From Wenzhouxiangella sp. XN24 (GTDB taxonomy: Bacteria; Pseudomonadota; Gammaproteobacteria; Steroidobacterales; XN24), in contig NZ_JAAMFG010000035.1 of the NCBI RefSeq assembly GCF_011064545.1, forward strand, positions 62,001-126,000: DNA of 64,000 nucleotides. Reading direction: 5' to 3'. A program made the position numbers and the translations under genes. Each line of letters begins with the position of its first letter. Position 1 is the stretch's first letter. Shown here in pieces: positions 22,006 through 30,896 of the stretch. Under the pieces are notes generated by a model that had not been told where the DNA came from, made no database searches, and was given only the letters and a program-made list of their open reading frames with translations.

Positions 22006-23271
22006 TTGGCAGCCCGCGACCTCGCCGCCTGGCTGGAGTGGCAGGAGCGGCTGCATCCGACCGAGATCGAGCTGGGCCTCGAGCGGGTCCGGGCCGTGCT
22101 CGAGTCGATGGACCTGGCGCAACCCCCCTTTCGCGTGGCGACGGTCGGCGGCACCAACGGCAAGGGCAGCTGTGTCGCCGTGCTCGAGGCGCTCGGGCTG
22201 GAGGCCGGCTGGGCCACCGGCGCCTACACCTCGCCGCACCTGCGCCGCTACAACGAGCGGGTGCGGATCGGCGGCGTTGACGCCACCGACGCCGAGCTGG
22301 TGGCGGCCTTCGAGGCCGTGGAGGCCGGGCGCGGGCGGACCAGCCTGAGCTATTTCGAGTTCGGCACGGTGGCTGCGCTGGAGATCTTCCGCCGGCGCGG
22401 CGTCGAGTGGGCCGTGCTGGAGATCGGGCTGGGCGGACGGCTCGATGCGGTCAACGCCGTGGACCCCGAGGTCGCGGTGGTGACGTCGATCGGGCTCGAC
22501 CACGTCGAGTGGCTCGGTCCGGACCGCGAGAGCATCGGTCGCGAGAAGGGCGGCATCTTCAGGCGCGGCCGGCCGGCGGTGATCGGCGATCGTGATCCGC
22601 CCGCCACCCTGCTGGCGGCGGCCGGTGAGGACGCGCTGCGGATCGGCAGGGATTTCGACTGGCGCACTGACGGCGATCGCTGGCACTGGCGCGGCCCGAA
22701 CGGCCGCAGCTATACCGGGTTGCCGCGCGGGCCGCTGGCCGCGCCGGTGCTGCTCGACAACGCCGCCTGCGCCATCGCCGCCTTCGATGCGCTCGATGCC
22801 GTGGCGGACGACGAGACGCTGCCGGCGCGCGCGCTGGCGCGGATGCGCCTGGCCGGCCGCCTGCAGCGCATCGACGGCCCGGTGACCTGGTGGCTGGACG
22901 TGGCTCACAACCCGGACGGTGCGGCGGTGCTCGCCGCCGCACTGCGCGCGGCGCCCTGTCGCGGCCGGACGATCGCGGTATTCGGCCTGCTCGGCGACAA
23001 GGACGCGCCCGGCGTGGCGGCGGCTCTCGACGGTTGCGTGGATCACTGGGTGCTGGCATCACTGCCCGGGCCGCGCGGGCGCTCCGCCGGCATGCTGGCC
23101 GATGTCGTCGTGGCGCACCTCTGCGGCAGCATCGAAACCGCGTCTTCGGTCGCGGCTGCCTGCGCCTCGGCCGCGGCGGCGGCGCGGCCGGGCGACCGCG
23201 TCGTGGCCTGCGGTTCTTTTCATGTAGTGGGCCCGACGCTCGACTGGCTTGAGGTATACTTCGCGCCCTAG
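22006..23271 (+). CDS. folC: Bifunctional folylpolyglutamate/dihydrofolate synthase
   Basis: Adds glutamate to dihydropteroate and to folates. The P-loop 'GGTNGKGSCVAVLEALG' is near residue 50, followed by 'YTSPHLRRYNERVRIGG', 'LEIGLGGRLDAVN' and 'DVAHNPDGA'. Length 421 matches E. coli FolC (422). The start is a TTG at 22006, seven nt after the accD stop; no ATG or GTG lies at a suitable place. The accD–folC–dedD–cvpA–purF order is the classical enterobacterial and pseudomonad one. Confidence 0.94.
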   Translation: MAARDLAAWLEWQERLHPTEIELGLERVRAVLESMDLAQPPFRVATVGGTNGKGSCVAVLEALGLEAGWATGAYTSPHLRRYNERVRIGGVDATDAELVAAFEAVEAGRGRTSLSYFEFGTVAALEIFRRRGVEWAVLEIGLGGRLDAVNAVDPEVAVVTSIGLDHVEWLGPDRESIGREKGGIFRRGRPAVIGDRDPPATLLAAAGEDALRIGRDFDWRTDGDRWHWRGPNGRSYTGLPRGPLAAPVLLDNAACAIAAFDALDAVADDETLPARALARMRLAGRLQRIDGPVTWWLDVAHNPDGAAVLAAALRAAPCRGRTIAVFGLLGDKDAPGVAAALDGCVDHWVLASLPGPRGRSAGMLADVVVAHLCGSIETASSVAAACASAAAAARPGDRVVACGSFHVVGPTLDWLEVYFAP

Positions 23272-23308
23272 TCTGAATGACGCCGGGTGGCGTTTCGGCC
23301 CTGGCAAT

Positions 23309-24025
23309 ATGGAGCGGAAGCTGAAGGAAAGACTCGTCGGCGCCACGGTCATCGTGGCGCTCGGGATCATCATTATCCCGTGGCTTCTGGATGGCCCGGC
23401 GCAGGCCCCGCGCCCGGTCGAAAGCGCGATCGAGCTGCCGCCCGTCGAGTCGCCGGGACGCACGTACACCATTCCGCTGGATCCGGGCGCCGGACCGCCC
23501 GTGCAGATCGACAGCGAGGAGCGGCAGATGAACGGCGTGGGCGCCGTGCAACGGCCGGCGCCGGTGGAGCCGGCACCGCTTGATCCCGGTGACGGAGACC
23601 CTGCGCCGGCGGGCGCGGAACAGCCCGAACAGCCGCCGCCCCGGCCGGCGCCTCAGCCCGCTGCCCCAGCCCCGGACACCGGGACCCCGGCTGCCGGAGA
23701 GAACGATCGCGCAGCGCCACCCGCGCGTGAACCTGCGCCCGAACCGGCCCCGCAACCCGCACCCGCCGCACAGCCGGCGCCGGCGAGCGACGCGTGGAGC
23801 GTGCAGGTCGGCAGTTTTTCCCAGCGCGACAATGCCCAGGCCCTGCAGCAGCGGCTCACGGCCGCCGGATTCGATGCTTTTGTCTCCCGCGTGGTGACCG
23901 ACGCGGGTACCCTTTACCGCGTGCGCGTCGGGCCGGTGCCCGACCGTGCCGCGGCGGACCGATTGCTGGTGCGGGTTCGCGCCGCGGGGCACGGCGGCGC
24001 CCGGGCCGTGCGGGTCGAAGACTGA
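23309..24025 (+). CDS. dedD: SPOR-domain membrane protein (DedD-like)
   Basis: Short cytoplasmic start 'MERKLKERLVGA', one transmembrane helix (about 10–28), a long Pro/Ala/Glu-rich periplasmic linker (about 30–160) and a C-terminal SPOR domain (about 165–238, 'AWSVQVGSFSQRDNAQAL … VRVGPVPDRAAADRLL'). SPOR domains bind denuded septal peptidoglycan, and DedD helps cell constriction in E. coli. Position between folC and cvpA is the conserved one for dedD. Length 238. Confidence 0.88.
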   Translation: MERKLKERLVGATVIVALGIIIIPWLLDGPAQAPRPVESAIELPPVESPGRTYTIPLDPGAGPPVQIDSEERQMNGVGAVQRPAPVEPAPLDPGDGDPAPAGAEQPEQPPPRPAPQPAAPAPDTGTPAAGENDRAAPPAREPAPEPAPQPAPAAQPAPASDAWSVQVGSFSQRDNAQALQQRLTAAGFDAFVSRVVTDAGTLYRVRVGPVPDRAAADRLLVRVRAAGHGGARAVRVED

Positions 24026-24042
24026 TGGCAAGCAGCTGAGCC

Positions 24043-24537
24043 ATGGTGATCATCGATTACATCCTGTTGGGCGCGCTGGCCGTTTCGGTGGTGATCGGCT
24101 TTTTCCGCGGCTTTTTTCGCGAGGCGTTGTCGCTGGTGAACTGGGGCCTGGCCGCCTGGCTCGCGTGGCGATTCTCGCCGCTGGTCGAGCCTTTCCTGGA
24201 TGCGGTCAGTTCGCCCGCGCTGCAGCTCTGGCTGAGCCGGCTCATCGTGTTCGTGCTCGCGCTGCTGGCCGGCGCGCTGCTGTCGCACCTCGTCGTCATG
24301 CTGGTGCGCAAGACGGGCCTGAACGGCACGGACCGCGTGCTGGGCATGCTCTTCGGCGCGGCGCGCGGCGTGCTCGTGATCGGTATCCTGGTGATCGGTT
24401 TCCAGATGCTGGAGATGGACCGTGAACCCTGGTGGCAGGACTCGTGGATCGTCCCGCGGACGGCTACGCTGACGGGACACCTGCGTGAATTCATCGATGC
24501 CGGGCTCGACAAGGCCGGCGATCTCATCACGGAGTAG
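24043..24537 (+). CDS. cvpA: CvpA family membrane protein
   Basis: Product of 164 residues with four hydrophobic segments; the start '[27 protein letters not shown]' is the CvpA signature. In E. coli CvpA is required for colicin V production and is usually co-transcribed with purF; its molecular role is unknown. It starts 17 nt after dedD and ends seven nt before purF. Confidence 0.9.
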   Translation: MVIIDYILLGALAVSVVIGFFRGFFREALSLVNWGLAAWLAWRFSPLVEPFLDAVSSPALQLWLSRLIVFVLALLAGALLSHLVVMLVRKTGLNGTDRVLGMLFGAARGVLVIGILVIGFQMLEMDREPWWQDSWIVPRTATLTGHLREFIDAGLDKAGDLITE

Positions 24538-24544
24538 AAGATCA

Positions 24545-26053
24545 ATGTGCGGAATCGTGGGAATCGTCGGCACAGGCTCGGTCAACCAGGCCCTGTACGA
24601 TGCGCTGACCGTGTTGCAGCACCGCGGCCAGGATGCCGCGGGCATCGTCACGGCGGACGACCGGATCCACATCCGCAAGAACAACGGGCTGGTGCGCGAC
24701 GTGTTCCAGCGCCGCCACATGTTCAAGCTCACGGGAAACATGGGCATCGGCCACTGCCGTTATCCGACCGCCGGCAGCTCCAGCCGCACGGAGGCGCAGC
24801 CCTTCTACACGAACTCGCCCTACGGCATCTGCCTGGCGCACAACGGCAACCTGACCAATGCCGATGAGCTCGCCGACCTGGTGATCCGCGAGGACCACCG
24901 GTATCTCAATACCGCCTCCGACTCGGAAGTGCTGCTGAACGTGTTCGCGCACGAGCTGGAAAAGGTCGACGGGGAATATCCCAGCCCGGCGCAGATCTTC
25001 CGCGCCGCCGAGGGCATCTATCGCCGCTGCCAGGGGGGCTACGCGGTCGTCGCGCTGATCATGAACACCGGCATCGTCGGCCTGCGCGATCCCTGCGGGA
25101 TCCGCCCGCTGATCGTCGGCTACCGCGACGTGGACGGGCGCCGCGAACACATGCTGGCCTCGGAGAGCGTGGCGCTCGACATCGCGGGTTTCGAGGTGCT
25201 GCGGGACGTGTTGCCGGGCGAGGCGGTGTTCATCGATCTCGACGGCGGGCTGCACATGCACCAGTGCGTGCCGGCGACGCGGCGCAGCCCCTGCCTGTTC
25301 GAGTACGTCTATTTCGCGCGGCCCGATTCGATCATCGACAACATCTCGGTCTACAAGGCGCGCCTGCGCATGGGCGAGGCGCTGGCCGACCGCATCATCC
25401 GCATGCGGCCGGACCACGACATCGACGTGGTGATCCCGGTGCCGGACACCAGCCGCACCAGCGCCCTGCCGCTGGCGCACCGGCTCGGCGTGAAGTATCG
25501 CGAGGGCTTCATCAAGAACCGCTACATCGGCCGGACCTTCATCATGCCGGGACAGACGCTGCGCGAAAAATCGGTGCGCCGCAAACTGAACGCCATCGAC
25601 CTGGAGTTCCGCAACAAGAACGTGCTGATCGTGGACGACTCCATCGTGCGCGGCACCACGTCGCGGCAGATCATCGAGATGGCCCGCGAGGCGGGGGCAC
25701 GCAAGGTGTATTTCGCCTCGGCGGCGCCGCCGGTGCGGTACCCGAACGTCTACGGCATCGACATGCCGGCCGCGGCGGAGCTGATCGCGCACGGTCGCAG
25801 CGAGGAGGAGGTCCAGGAGCTCATCGGCGCCGACTGGCTCATCTACCAGACCCTCGAAGATCTGTCGCGCGCCGTCCAGCACGACAACGCGGACATCCAC
25901 GAGTTCGACTCCTCCTGTTTCTCCGGTGAATACGTCACCGGGGGGATCACCTCGGAGTACCTGCGCAAGGTCGAGGAAAACCGTTCGGACTCGGTGCGCC
26001 ATGTGCGCGACAGCCGGCACGCCGGCGCGCCGGCCGCCGTCGAAGTCTTGTAA
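24545..26053 (+). CDS. purF: Amidophosphoribosyltransferase
   Basis: First committed enzyme of purine synthesis: transfers glutamine ammonia to PRPP. Class II glutamine amidotransferase with Cys2 as N-terminal nucleophile after Met removal ('MCGIVGIVG'), 'HRGQDAAGI' and '[11 protein letters not shown]'. The C-terminal phosphoribosyltransferase domain has the PRPP loop '[17 protein letters not shown]' (about 360–376). Length 502 (E. coli 505). I use ATG 24545 because Cys must be residue 2; longer in-frame starts are excluded by this. Confidence 0.97.
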   Translation: MCGIVGIVGTGSVNQALYDALTVLQHRGQDAAGIVTADDRIHIRKNNGLVRDVFQRRHMFKLTGNMGIGHCRYPTAGSSSRTEAQPFYTNSPYGICLAHNGNLTNADELADLVIREDHRYLNTASDSEVLLNVFAHELEKVDGEYPSPAQIFRAAEGIYRRCQGGYAVVALIMNTGIVGLRDPCGIRPLIVGYRDVDGRREHMLASESVALDIAGFEVLRDVLPGEAVFIDLDGGLHMHQCVPATRRSPCLFEYVYFARPDSIIDNISVYKARLRMGEALADRIIRMRPDHDIDVVIPVPDTSRTSALPLAHRLGVKYREGFIKNRYIGRTFIMPGQTLREKSVRRKLNAIDLEFRNKNVLIVDDSIVRGTTSRQIIEMAREAGARKVYFASAAPPVRYPNVYGIDMPAAAELIAHGRSEEEVQELIGADWLIYQTLEDLSRAVQHDNADIHEFDSSCFSGEYVTGGITSEYLRKVEENRSDSVRHVRDSRHAGAPAAVEVL

Positions 26054-26075
26054 CTGCCGGCAGCGCCACGGACCG

Positions 26076-27332
26076 ATGCGCATCCTCATCGTCGATGATC
26101 ACCGCGATTACCGGACCTGGCTCGGCCATCACCTGTCCGCCGCGCAGCCGGGGGCGGACATCGTCGATCACGAGGCGGCCGGCGAAGATCCCTGGCCGGA
26201 GGGCTTTGCGGCGACCGACTGGGACCTGGTCTTTCTCGATCACCGCGTGGGCATGCACGACGGACTCGAGTTGCTGCGCGACCTGAAATCGCGCGAGGAC
26301 TGCCCGCCGATCGTGTTCCTGACGCCCCAGGGCGACCAGCACGCCATCGCCCGGGCGCTGCAGGAAGGCGCGGACGATTTCCTGCCGAAGGGCCGCAGCA
26401 CGCACGACCACATCAGCCGGATCGTGCGCGAGGCGCTGCGCCGGGGCCGCCGCATGCCCGGCGCTGCGACGCGCGCGGCCGACGAGGACGCGCCTTCTTT
26501 CCGCCTCAAGGGACACCGGTTCCTGAAGGCGCTGGGCAGCGGTTCGACGGCCTCGGTGTATCTCATGGAGCGTGAGCGCAACGAGCAGCTGGCGGTCGCC
26601 AAGGTGTTCCGGCATGTGCCCGACCGGGTCGATCACTTCGCCCCCCTGCAGCGTTTCCTGCGGGAATACGAGGTGATTTCCGGCATTCGCCATCCGAATG
26701 TCGTGCAGATTTTCGATCTCGGCATCGCCGACGACATGGCCTTCATCGTCATGGAGTATTTCTCCGGGGGGCACCTCGGCGAACGTCTCGCGAAGGGCAT
26801 GCCGATGCAGGAGGCGCTGGAGTATCTCGCACAGGCGGCCCGCGCCCTGGCTGCGATCCACGCGGTCGGCGTGCTGCACCGGGACCTCAAGCCGGCCAAC
26901 ATCATGCTGCGCGACGACGCCACGCTGGCGGTCATCGACTTCGGCGTCGCCAAGCTGCGTGACGCCGCGGCCGAACTCACGGGGCTCGGCGAGGTCTTCG
27001 GCACCCCGTACTACATGAGCCCGGAGCAGGGCGAAGGCACCCCGGTCGACGAGCGCTCCGACATCTACAGCCTGGGGGTCGTGTTCCACGAGATGCTCAC
27101 GGGGCGCAAGCCGTACGTGGCGGGCTCGCCCATCGCGGTCATCTGGAAGCATCGGCACGCCCCGCTGCCGCGCCTGCCGAAGTCGATGGCGGAGTGCCAG
27201 CCCCTGCTCGATCGCATGATGGCCAAGGCGCGCGAGGAGCGCTTCGCCTCGGCCGACGAGCTGCTCGCCGCGGTCGTGGCCCTGCAGGCCCCCGACCCGG
27301 TGGCCGAAGTCTCCGGGGAGCCGGGTACATGA
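26076..27332 (+). CDS. Receiver domain–serine/threonine protein kinase fusion
   Basis: A two-component receiver joined to a Hanks-type kinase in a 418-residue soluble protein. Receiver (1–125): acidic pair D7/D8, phosphoacceptor D55 in 'LVFLDHRVGM', T83 and K105 in 'FLPKGR'. Kinase (about 145–405): Gly loop 'LGSGSTASVY', K176 in 'AVAKVF', catalytic 'HRDLKPANIM' (D270, K272, N275), 'IDFGVAKL' (D288) and 'GTPYYMSPEQ'. All catalytic residues are kept, so it should be active. No transmembrane or PASTA region is present. The receiver may gate the kinase in response to a histidine kinase not seen here. Its stop overlaps the DUF3422 gene by four bases (ATGA). Starts 22 nt after purF. Confidence 0.88.
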   Translation: MRILIVDDHRDYRTWLGHHLSAAQPGADIVDHEAAGEDPWPEGFAATDWDLVFLDHRVGMHDGLELLRDLKSREDCPPIVFLTPQGDQHAIARALQEGADDFLPKGRSTHDHISRIVREALRRGRRMPGAATRAADEDAPSFRLKGHRFLKALGSGSTASVYLMERERNEQLAVAKVFRHVPDRVDHFAPLQRFLREYEVISGIRHPNVVQIFDLGIADDMAFIVMEYFSGGHLGERLAKGMPMQEALEYLAQAARALAAIHAVGVLHRDLKPANIMLRDDATLAVIDFGVAKLRDAAAELTGLGEVFGTPYYMSPEQGEGTPVDERSDIYSLGVVFHEMLTGRKPYVAGSPIAVIWKHRHAPLPRLPKSMAECQPLLDRMMAKAREERFASADELLAAVVALQAPDPVAEVSGEPGT

Positions 27333-28669
27333 GCGCCGACGAGACACGGAAGAGTTCCGGTGGCGCGGCCGGCGAGGAGGCGTCGCTGTTGCCGGCCGGC
27401 CATCCCCTCAGGGAGGAACTGTACGGCGAATCGCATGCGAGGCCGTTCCCGGTCGTGTCCGCCCCGGTGCGGATCAGCCACCTGGCGATGCTGGCCGATC
27501 CCGGCGAGGCGGCCGCGCATCGCGCCCGTCTCGAGGCGCTCGCCGCCGTCCACGGCGTCGCGCCGCCGCCGCCCGACACGATGGCCTGGTATGCGGCGTT
27601 CCCGGGCTTCACCGTGCGCTGGGAACGGCACACGGAATTCTGCACCTACACCTTCCTGCGCCCGGACGACCACGAGGTGCCCTTCGCCCGTACCGCGATC
27701 GACGTCCTGCCGCAGGGCTGGCTGGCCTCGCTGCCCGGCGCGCTGCTGGTGGCGGTCCACGCGACCGTCGTCGCCGGCGAGCCGCCGGACCCATTCTGTC
27801 CCGAACTGCAGGCGCAGTTCGACGGCAAGATGGTCGTGGGCAGTCGGATCGTCGACGACCGGGCGGTCGTCTGGACCTCCCTGCAGCTGCACGGCGACGG
27901 GTTTGCGCGCTACCTGGTCTGCAACATGGGCCTGAACGATTTCCAGACGGGGCGCACGGTGCAGCGCCTGCTGGAGATCGAGACCTACCGGATCCTGGCG
28001 CTGCTGGGCTATCCCGAGGCCAAGCGTGTCTGGCCGCGGGTCAGGCGGCTCGACATGGAGCTCGCGCGCCTCATCGACCGTCTCGCGCGCACCGACGGGC
28101 CCACGAGCGAGCAACAGCTGCTGATGGAGCTGTCGGGGATCTCGCAGGCGATCGAGCACATGCGCTCGGACACCAATTATCGCTTCTCCGCGACCCGCGC
28201 CTACATGGCGGCAATGAACCGGCGCCTCGAGGACCTGCGCGAGCACAAGTACCCGGGCCGCTCGTCCATCACGAAATTTCTCGAGCGACGCATGCGTCCC
28301 GCGCTGGACACCTGCGATTCGGTGGACGCGCACCTGCAGGACCTTTCGCTGCGCGTGGCGCGGGCCACCGAGGCACTGCGCGCGCGCATCGAGACCAGCA
28401 TCGAGGAACAGAATCGCGACATGCTGGAATCCCTCAACCGCCGCAGCCTGCAGCAGCTGCGCCTGCAGCAGACCGTCGAGGGTCTGTCCGTGGCGGCCAT
28501 CAGCTATTACCTCGTCGGCCTGTTGAATTACGGCCTGAAGGGCCTGGAGAAGGCGGGACTGGCTTTGCCGGTCGAAGCGCTCACCGCCCTGCTGATCGGG
28601 CCCGTCGTGCTGGGGGTCTGGTGGCTGGTGCGCTGGCGCCGCAACCGCATCAACGCGCGCCACAACTGA
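27329..28669 (+). CDS. DUF3422 family membrane protein
   Basis: Product of 446 residues fitting DUF3422: N-terminal 'HPLREELYGESHARPFPVV' and 'GFTVRWERHTEFCTYTF', a helical middle with likely coiled coil (about 300–395) and two C-terminal membrane segments (about 396–415 and 420–438) followed by a basic tail. The family has no established function; 'EERMRP…' like coiled-coil and C-terminal anchors suggest a membrane-tethered scaffold, which is inference. It is translationally coupled to the receiver–kinase gene, which makes it a candidate partner or substrate. Confidence 0.8.
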   Translation: MSADETRKSSGGAAGEEASLLPAGHPLREELYGESHARPFPVVSAPVRISHLAMLADPGEAAAHRARLEALAAVHGVAPPPPDTMAWYAAFPGFTVRWERHTEFCTYTFLRPDDHEVPFARTAIDVLPQGWLASLPGALLVAVHATVVAGEPPDPFCPELQAQFDGKMVVGSRIVDDRAVVWTSLQLHGDGFARYLVCNMGLNDFQTGRTVQRLLEIETYRILALLGYPEAKRVWPRVRRLDMELARLIDRLARTDGPTSEQQLLMELSGISQAIEHMRSDTNYRFSATRAYMAAMNRRLEDLREHKYPGRSSITKFLERRMRPALDTCDSVDAHLQDLSLRVARATEALRARIETSIEEQNRDMLESLNRRSLQQLRLQQTVEGLSVAAISYYLVGLLNYGLKGLEKAGLALPVEALTALLIGPVVLGVWWLVRWRRNRINARHN

Positions 28670-28682
28670 TGCGGATCGGGAC

Positions 28683-29327
28683 ATGAATTCCCGCGCCGCG
28701 CCGACCGTGCCCGTCCCACCGCCTGTGCTCGCCGCGCTCGTCGAGTTTCTCGGTGCGCCGACGCCGTCCGGCTGGATCGACGCCGCTGCCGATCCGGCGG
28801 CCTTGCCGACGTTGCTGGTGGACCATGCCAATTGCGAAAAGAAGGCGGCCTCCACGGCGCTCGCGATGCTGTTTCGCTACGAGGACCACGACGCGCTGAC
28901 CGAGCGGCTCTCGCGGCTTGCGCGCGAGGAGCTGCGGCATTTCGAGCAGGTCCGCCAGCTGATGCGGCGACGGGAGATCGAGTGGCGCCGCGTCCCGGCC
29001 TCGCGCTATGCGGCCGGCCTGGCCGCCGCGGTGCGCAAGGCGGAGCCCGGGCGGCTGGTCGATCGCCTGGTGGTGGGGGCCTTCATCGAGGCCCGCTCCT
29101 GCGAGCGATTCGCCTTGCTGGCGCCGCGTCTCGACGCGGAGCTGGGCCGCTTCTATGCGGGGCTGCTGGCGTCCGAGGCCCGCCATTTCCAGCATTACCT
29201 GGAACTCGCGCGCGGCTTCGCCGGGGACGAACTCGACGCACGCATCGGCGAAATTCGGGCGATCGAGAATGCGCTCGCCACGGAGTACGACACGGAGCTG
29301 CGCTTCCACAGCGGCCCGCCGTCCTGA
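28683..29327 (+). CDS. miaE: tRNA-(ms[2]io[6]A)-hydroxylase
   Basis: Non-haem di-iron monooxygenase that hydroxylates 2-methylthio-N6-isopentenyladenosine at tRNA position 37. Di-iron ligands are visible in ferritin-like order: 'NCEKKAA', 'EELRHFEQV', 'EARSCERF' and 'EARHFQHY'. Length 214 fits (Salmonella MiaE about 270, Pseudomonas type about 200). It follows DUF3422 by 13 nt and is convergent with lpxH; the 82-nt gap between them contains several 'GATGACCGCG'-type short repeats but no clear terminator. Confidence 0.88.
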   Translation: MNSRAAPTVPVPPPVLAALVEFLGAPTPSGWIDAAADPAALPTLLVDHANCEKKAASTALAMLFRYEDHDALTERLSRLAREELRHFEQVRQLMRRREIEWRRVPASRYAAGLAAAVRKAEPGRLVDRLVVGAFIEARSCERFALLAPRLDAELGRFYAGLLASEARHFQHYLELARGFAGDELDARIGEIRAIENALATEYDTELRFHSGPPS

Positions 29328-29409
29328 ACCCGCGGCCCGCGCGCCGATGACCGCGTAGCGATGACCGCGGGTCCGCCACCGACGACCGCGCGACCGCGGC
29401 ATCGACCGA

Positions 29410-30156
29410 TCAGGGCGCCGCGTCGTCCGGCGACTCGCGCGGCAGCGTCCGCAGCACGAAGCCCTCCGCGTCCCAGGACAACACGCTGCCCTGCGTGTAC
29501 CAGTCACCGAGTACGATGCGCGTGGCCTCGCGGCCGTCGATCTCGAAGCGATGCACGGCGGGACGGTGGGTGTGGCCGTGGACCAGCAGCGTCACGTCGT
29601 GCGCCCGCATCGCGGCGACCACGGCATCCTGTTCGACGTCCATGATCTCCTCGGCCTTGCCCGCCATGCTGGCGGCGCTCGTCTCGCGCAGTTGCCGGGC
29701 GATCGCGAGTCGTTCCGCGAGCGGCCGGGCCAGCATCGCCTGTTGCCACTGCGGATTACGCACCATCTGGCGGAACGCCTGGTACTCGCGGTCCCCCGTG
29801 CACAGGGTGTCGCCGTGCATCAGCAGCACGCGCTGGCCATACAGCTCGACGACGGTCGGGTCCGGCAACAGCGTGCACCCGCTGGCGGCTGCAAAACCCT
29901 CGCCGACGAGAAAATCGCGATTGCCGTGCATGAAATAACAGGGCAGGCCGCCGTCGGCGAGGCGCTTCAAGGCCTCGATCACGCGCGCTTTCTCCGGCTC
30001 CGGGTCGTCGTCTCCCACCCACGCCTCGAACAGGTCGCCGAGGATGTAGAGCGCCTCGGCATCCCGCGTCTCCGTGGCGAGGAACTCGAGCGCCTGGGTG
30101 GTGATGTCCGGGCGCGCCGGGTCGAGGTGCAGGTCGGAGATGAACAGCGTGGTCAT
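29410..30156 (-). CDS. lpxH: UDP-2,3-diacylglucosamine diphosphatase
   Basis: Lipid A pathway enzyme that releases UMP from UDP-2,3-diacylglucosamine, peripheral to the inner membrane. Calcineurin-like metallophosphatase motifs occur in order: 'FISDLHLD' (N-terminus), 'GDLFEAWVGDDD', 'MHGNRDFLVG', 'LMHGDTLCT' and 'LVHGHTHRPAVH'. Length 248 (E. coli 240). It lies 13 nt after the cyclophilin gene, the common ppiB–lpxH pairing of proteobacteria. Confidence 0.96.
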   Translation of the reverse strand: MTTLFISDLHLDPARPDITTQALEFLATETRDAEALYILGDLFEAWVGDDDPEPEKARVIEALKRLADGGLPCYFMHGNRDFLVGEGFAAASGCTLLPDPTVVELYGQRVLLMHGDTLCTGDREYQAFRQMVRNPQWQQAMLARPLAERLAIARQLRETSAASMAGKAEEIMDVEQDAVVAAMRAHDVTLLVHGHTHRPAVHRFEIDGREATRIVLGDWYTQGSVLSWDAEGFVLRTLPRESPDDAAP

Positions 30157-30169
30157 GGCGGGCGCAGGC

Positions 30170-30745
30170 TCAGTCGCCCTCGACGACGCGTGCCGAGCTG
30201 ATCACCACGGGGGCCTGCGGCACGTCCGTGGGGAACGGTCCGCCGCGCCCGGTCGGAATGGAGGCGATCTTGTCGAGCACGTCGAGGCCTTCGACGAGCC
30301 GGCCGAACACCGTGTAGCCCCAGTTGCCCGGGCTGCCGTCGAGGCGCGGGTTGTCCACCAGGTTGATGAAGAACTGCGCGGTGGCGGAATGCGGGTTGTT
30401 GGTGCGCGCCATCGCGATGGTGCCGCGCTCGTTGGACAGCCCGTTGCGGGACTCGTTTTCCACGGGCTCGCGCGTGTCGCGCTCCTCGAATTCGGCGTCG
30501 TAGCCGCCGGCCTGGGCCATGAAGCCGGGGATCACCCGGTGGAAGATGAGGCCGTCGTAATGGCCGTCGCGCACATAGCGCAGGAAATTCGCCGTGGTCG
30601 CCGGCGCCTTCGCCGGATCGAGTTCGAGCACCAGGGCGCCGTGGTTCGTGAGCAGCTCGACCCGGGGGGCGGCGGAACCCGGGTCTTCGGCGCCGGCGGG
30701 GGCGGAGACGAGCGAAAGTGCAAGCGCGGAGAGAATGGGACGCAT
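30170..30745 (-). CDS. Periplasmic cyclophilin-type peptidyl-prolyl isomerase
   Basis: Signal peptide 'MRPILSALALSLVSAPAGA' followed by a single cyclophilin domain. Catalytic blocks 'FHRVIPGFMAQAGGY' (Arg and Phe of the active site), 'IAMARTNNPHSATAQFFINL' and 'YTVFGRLVEG' are intact. Like E. coli PpiA this is a secreted cyclophilin; mature length about 172 residues. The ATG at 30745 has AAGGAGCC just upstream, which decides the start over an in-frame ATG eleven codons earlier. First gene of a two-gene unit with lpxH, divergent from gltX (151-nt gap). Confidence 0.9.
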   Translation of the reverse strand: MRPILSALALSLVSAPAGAEDPGSAAPRVELLTNHGALVLELDPAKAPATTANFLRYVRDGHYDGLIFHRVIPGFMAQAGGYDAEFEERDTREPVENESRNGLSNERGTIAMARTNNPHSATAQFFINLVDNPRLDGSPGNWGYTVFGRLVEGLDVLDKIASIPTGRGGPFPTDVPQAPVVISSARVVEGD

Positions 30746-30896
30746 CACGGGCTCCTTCGATGACAGAGGCCGAGACATTAGTCGAGCCGGCGGTGGGGCG
30801 CAAATGGGTCTGCCGACCCCCGTGACCGGCGCGGCTGCGGCGCTTCGGTCCACGGGTCGTGTCGCGATCCGCGCAGTCCGTTACCATTACGCGCTT

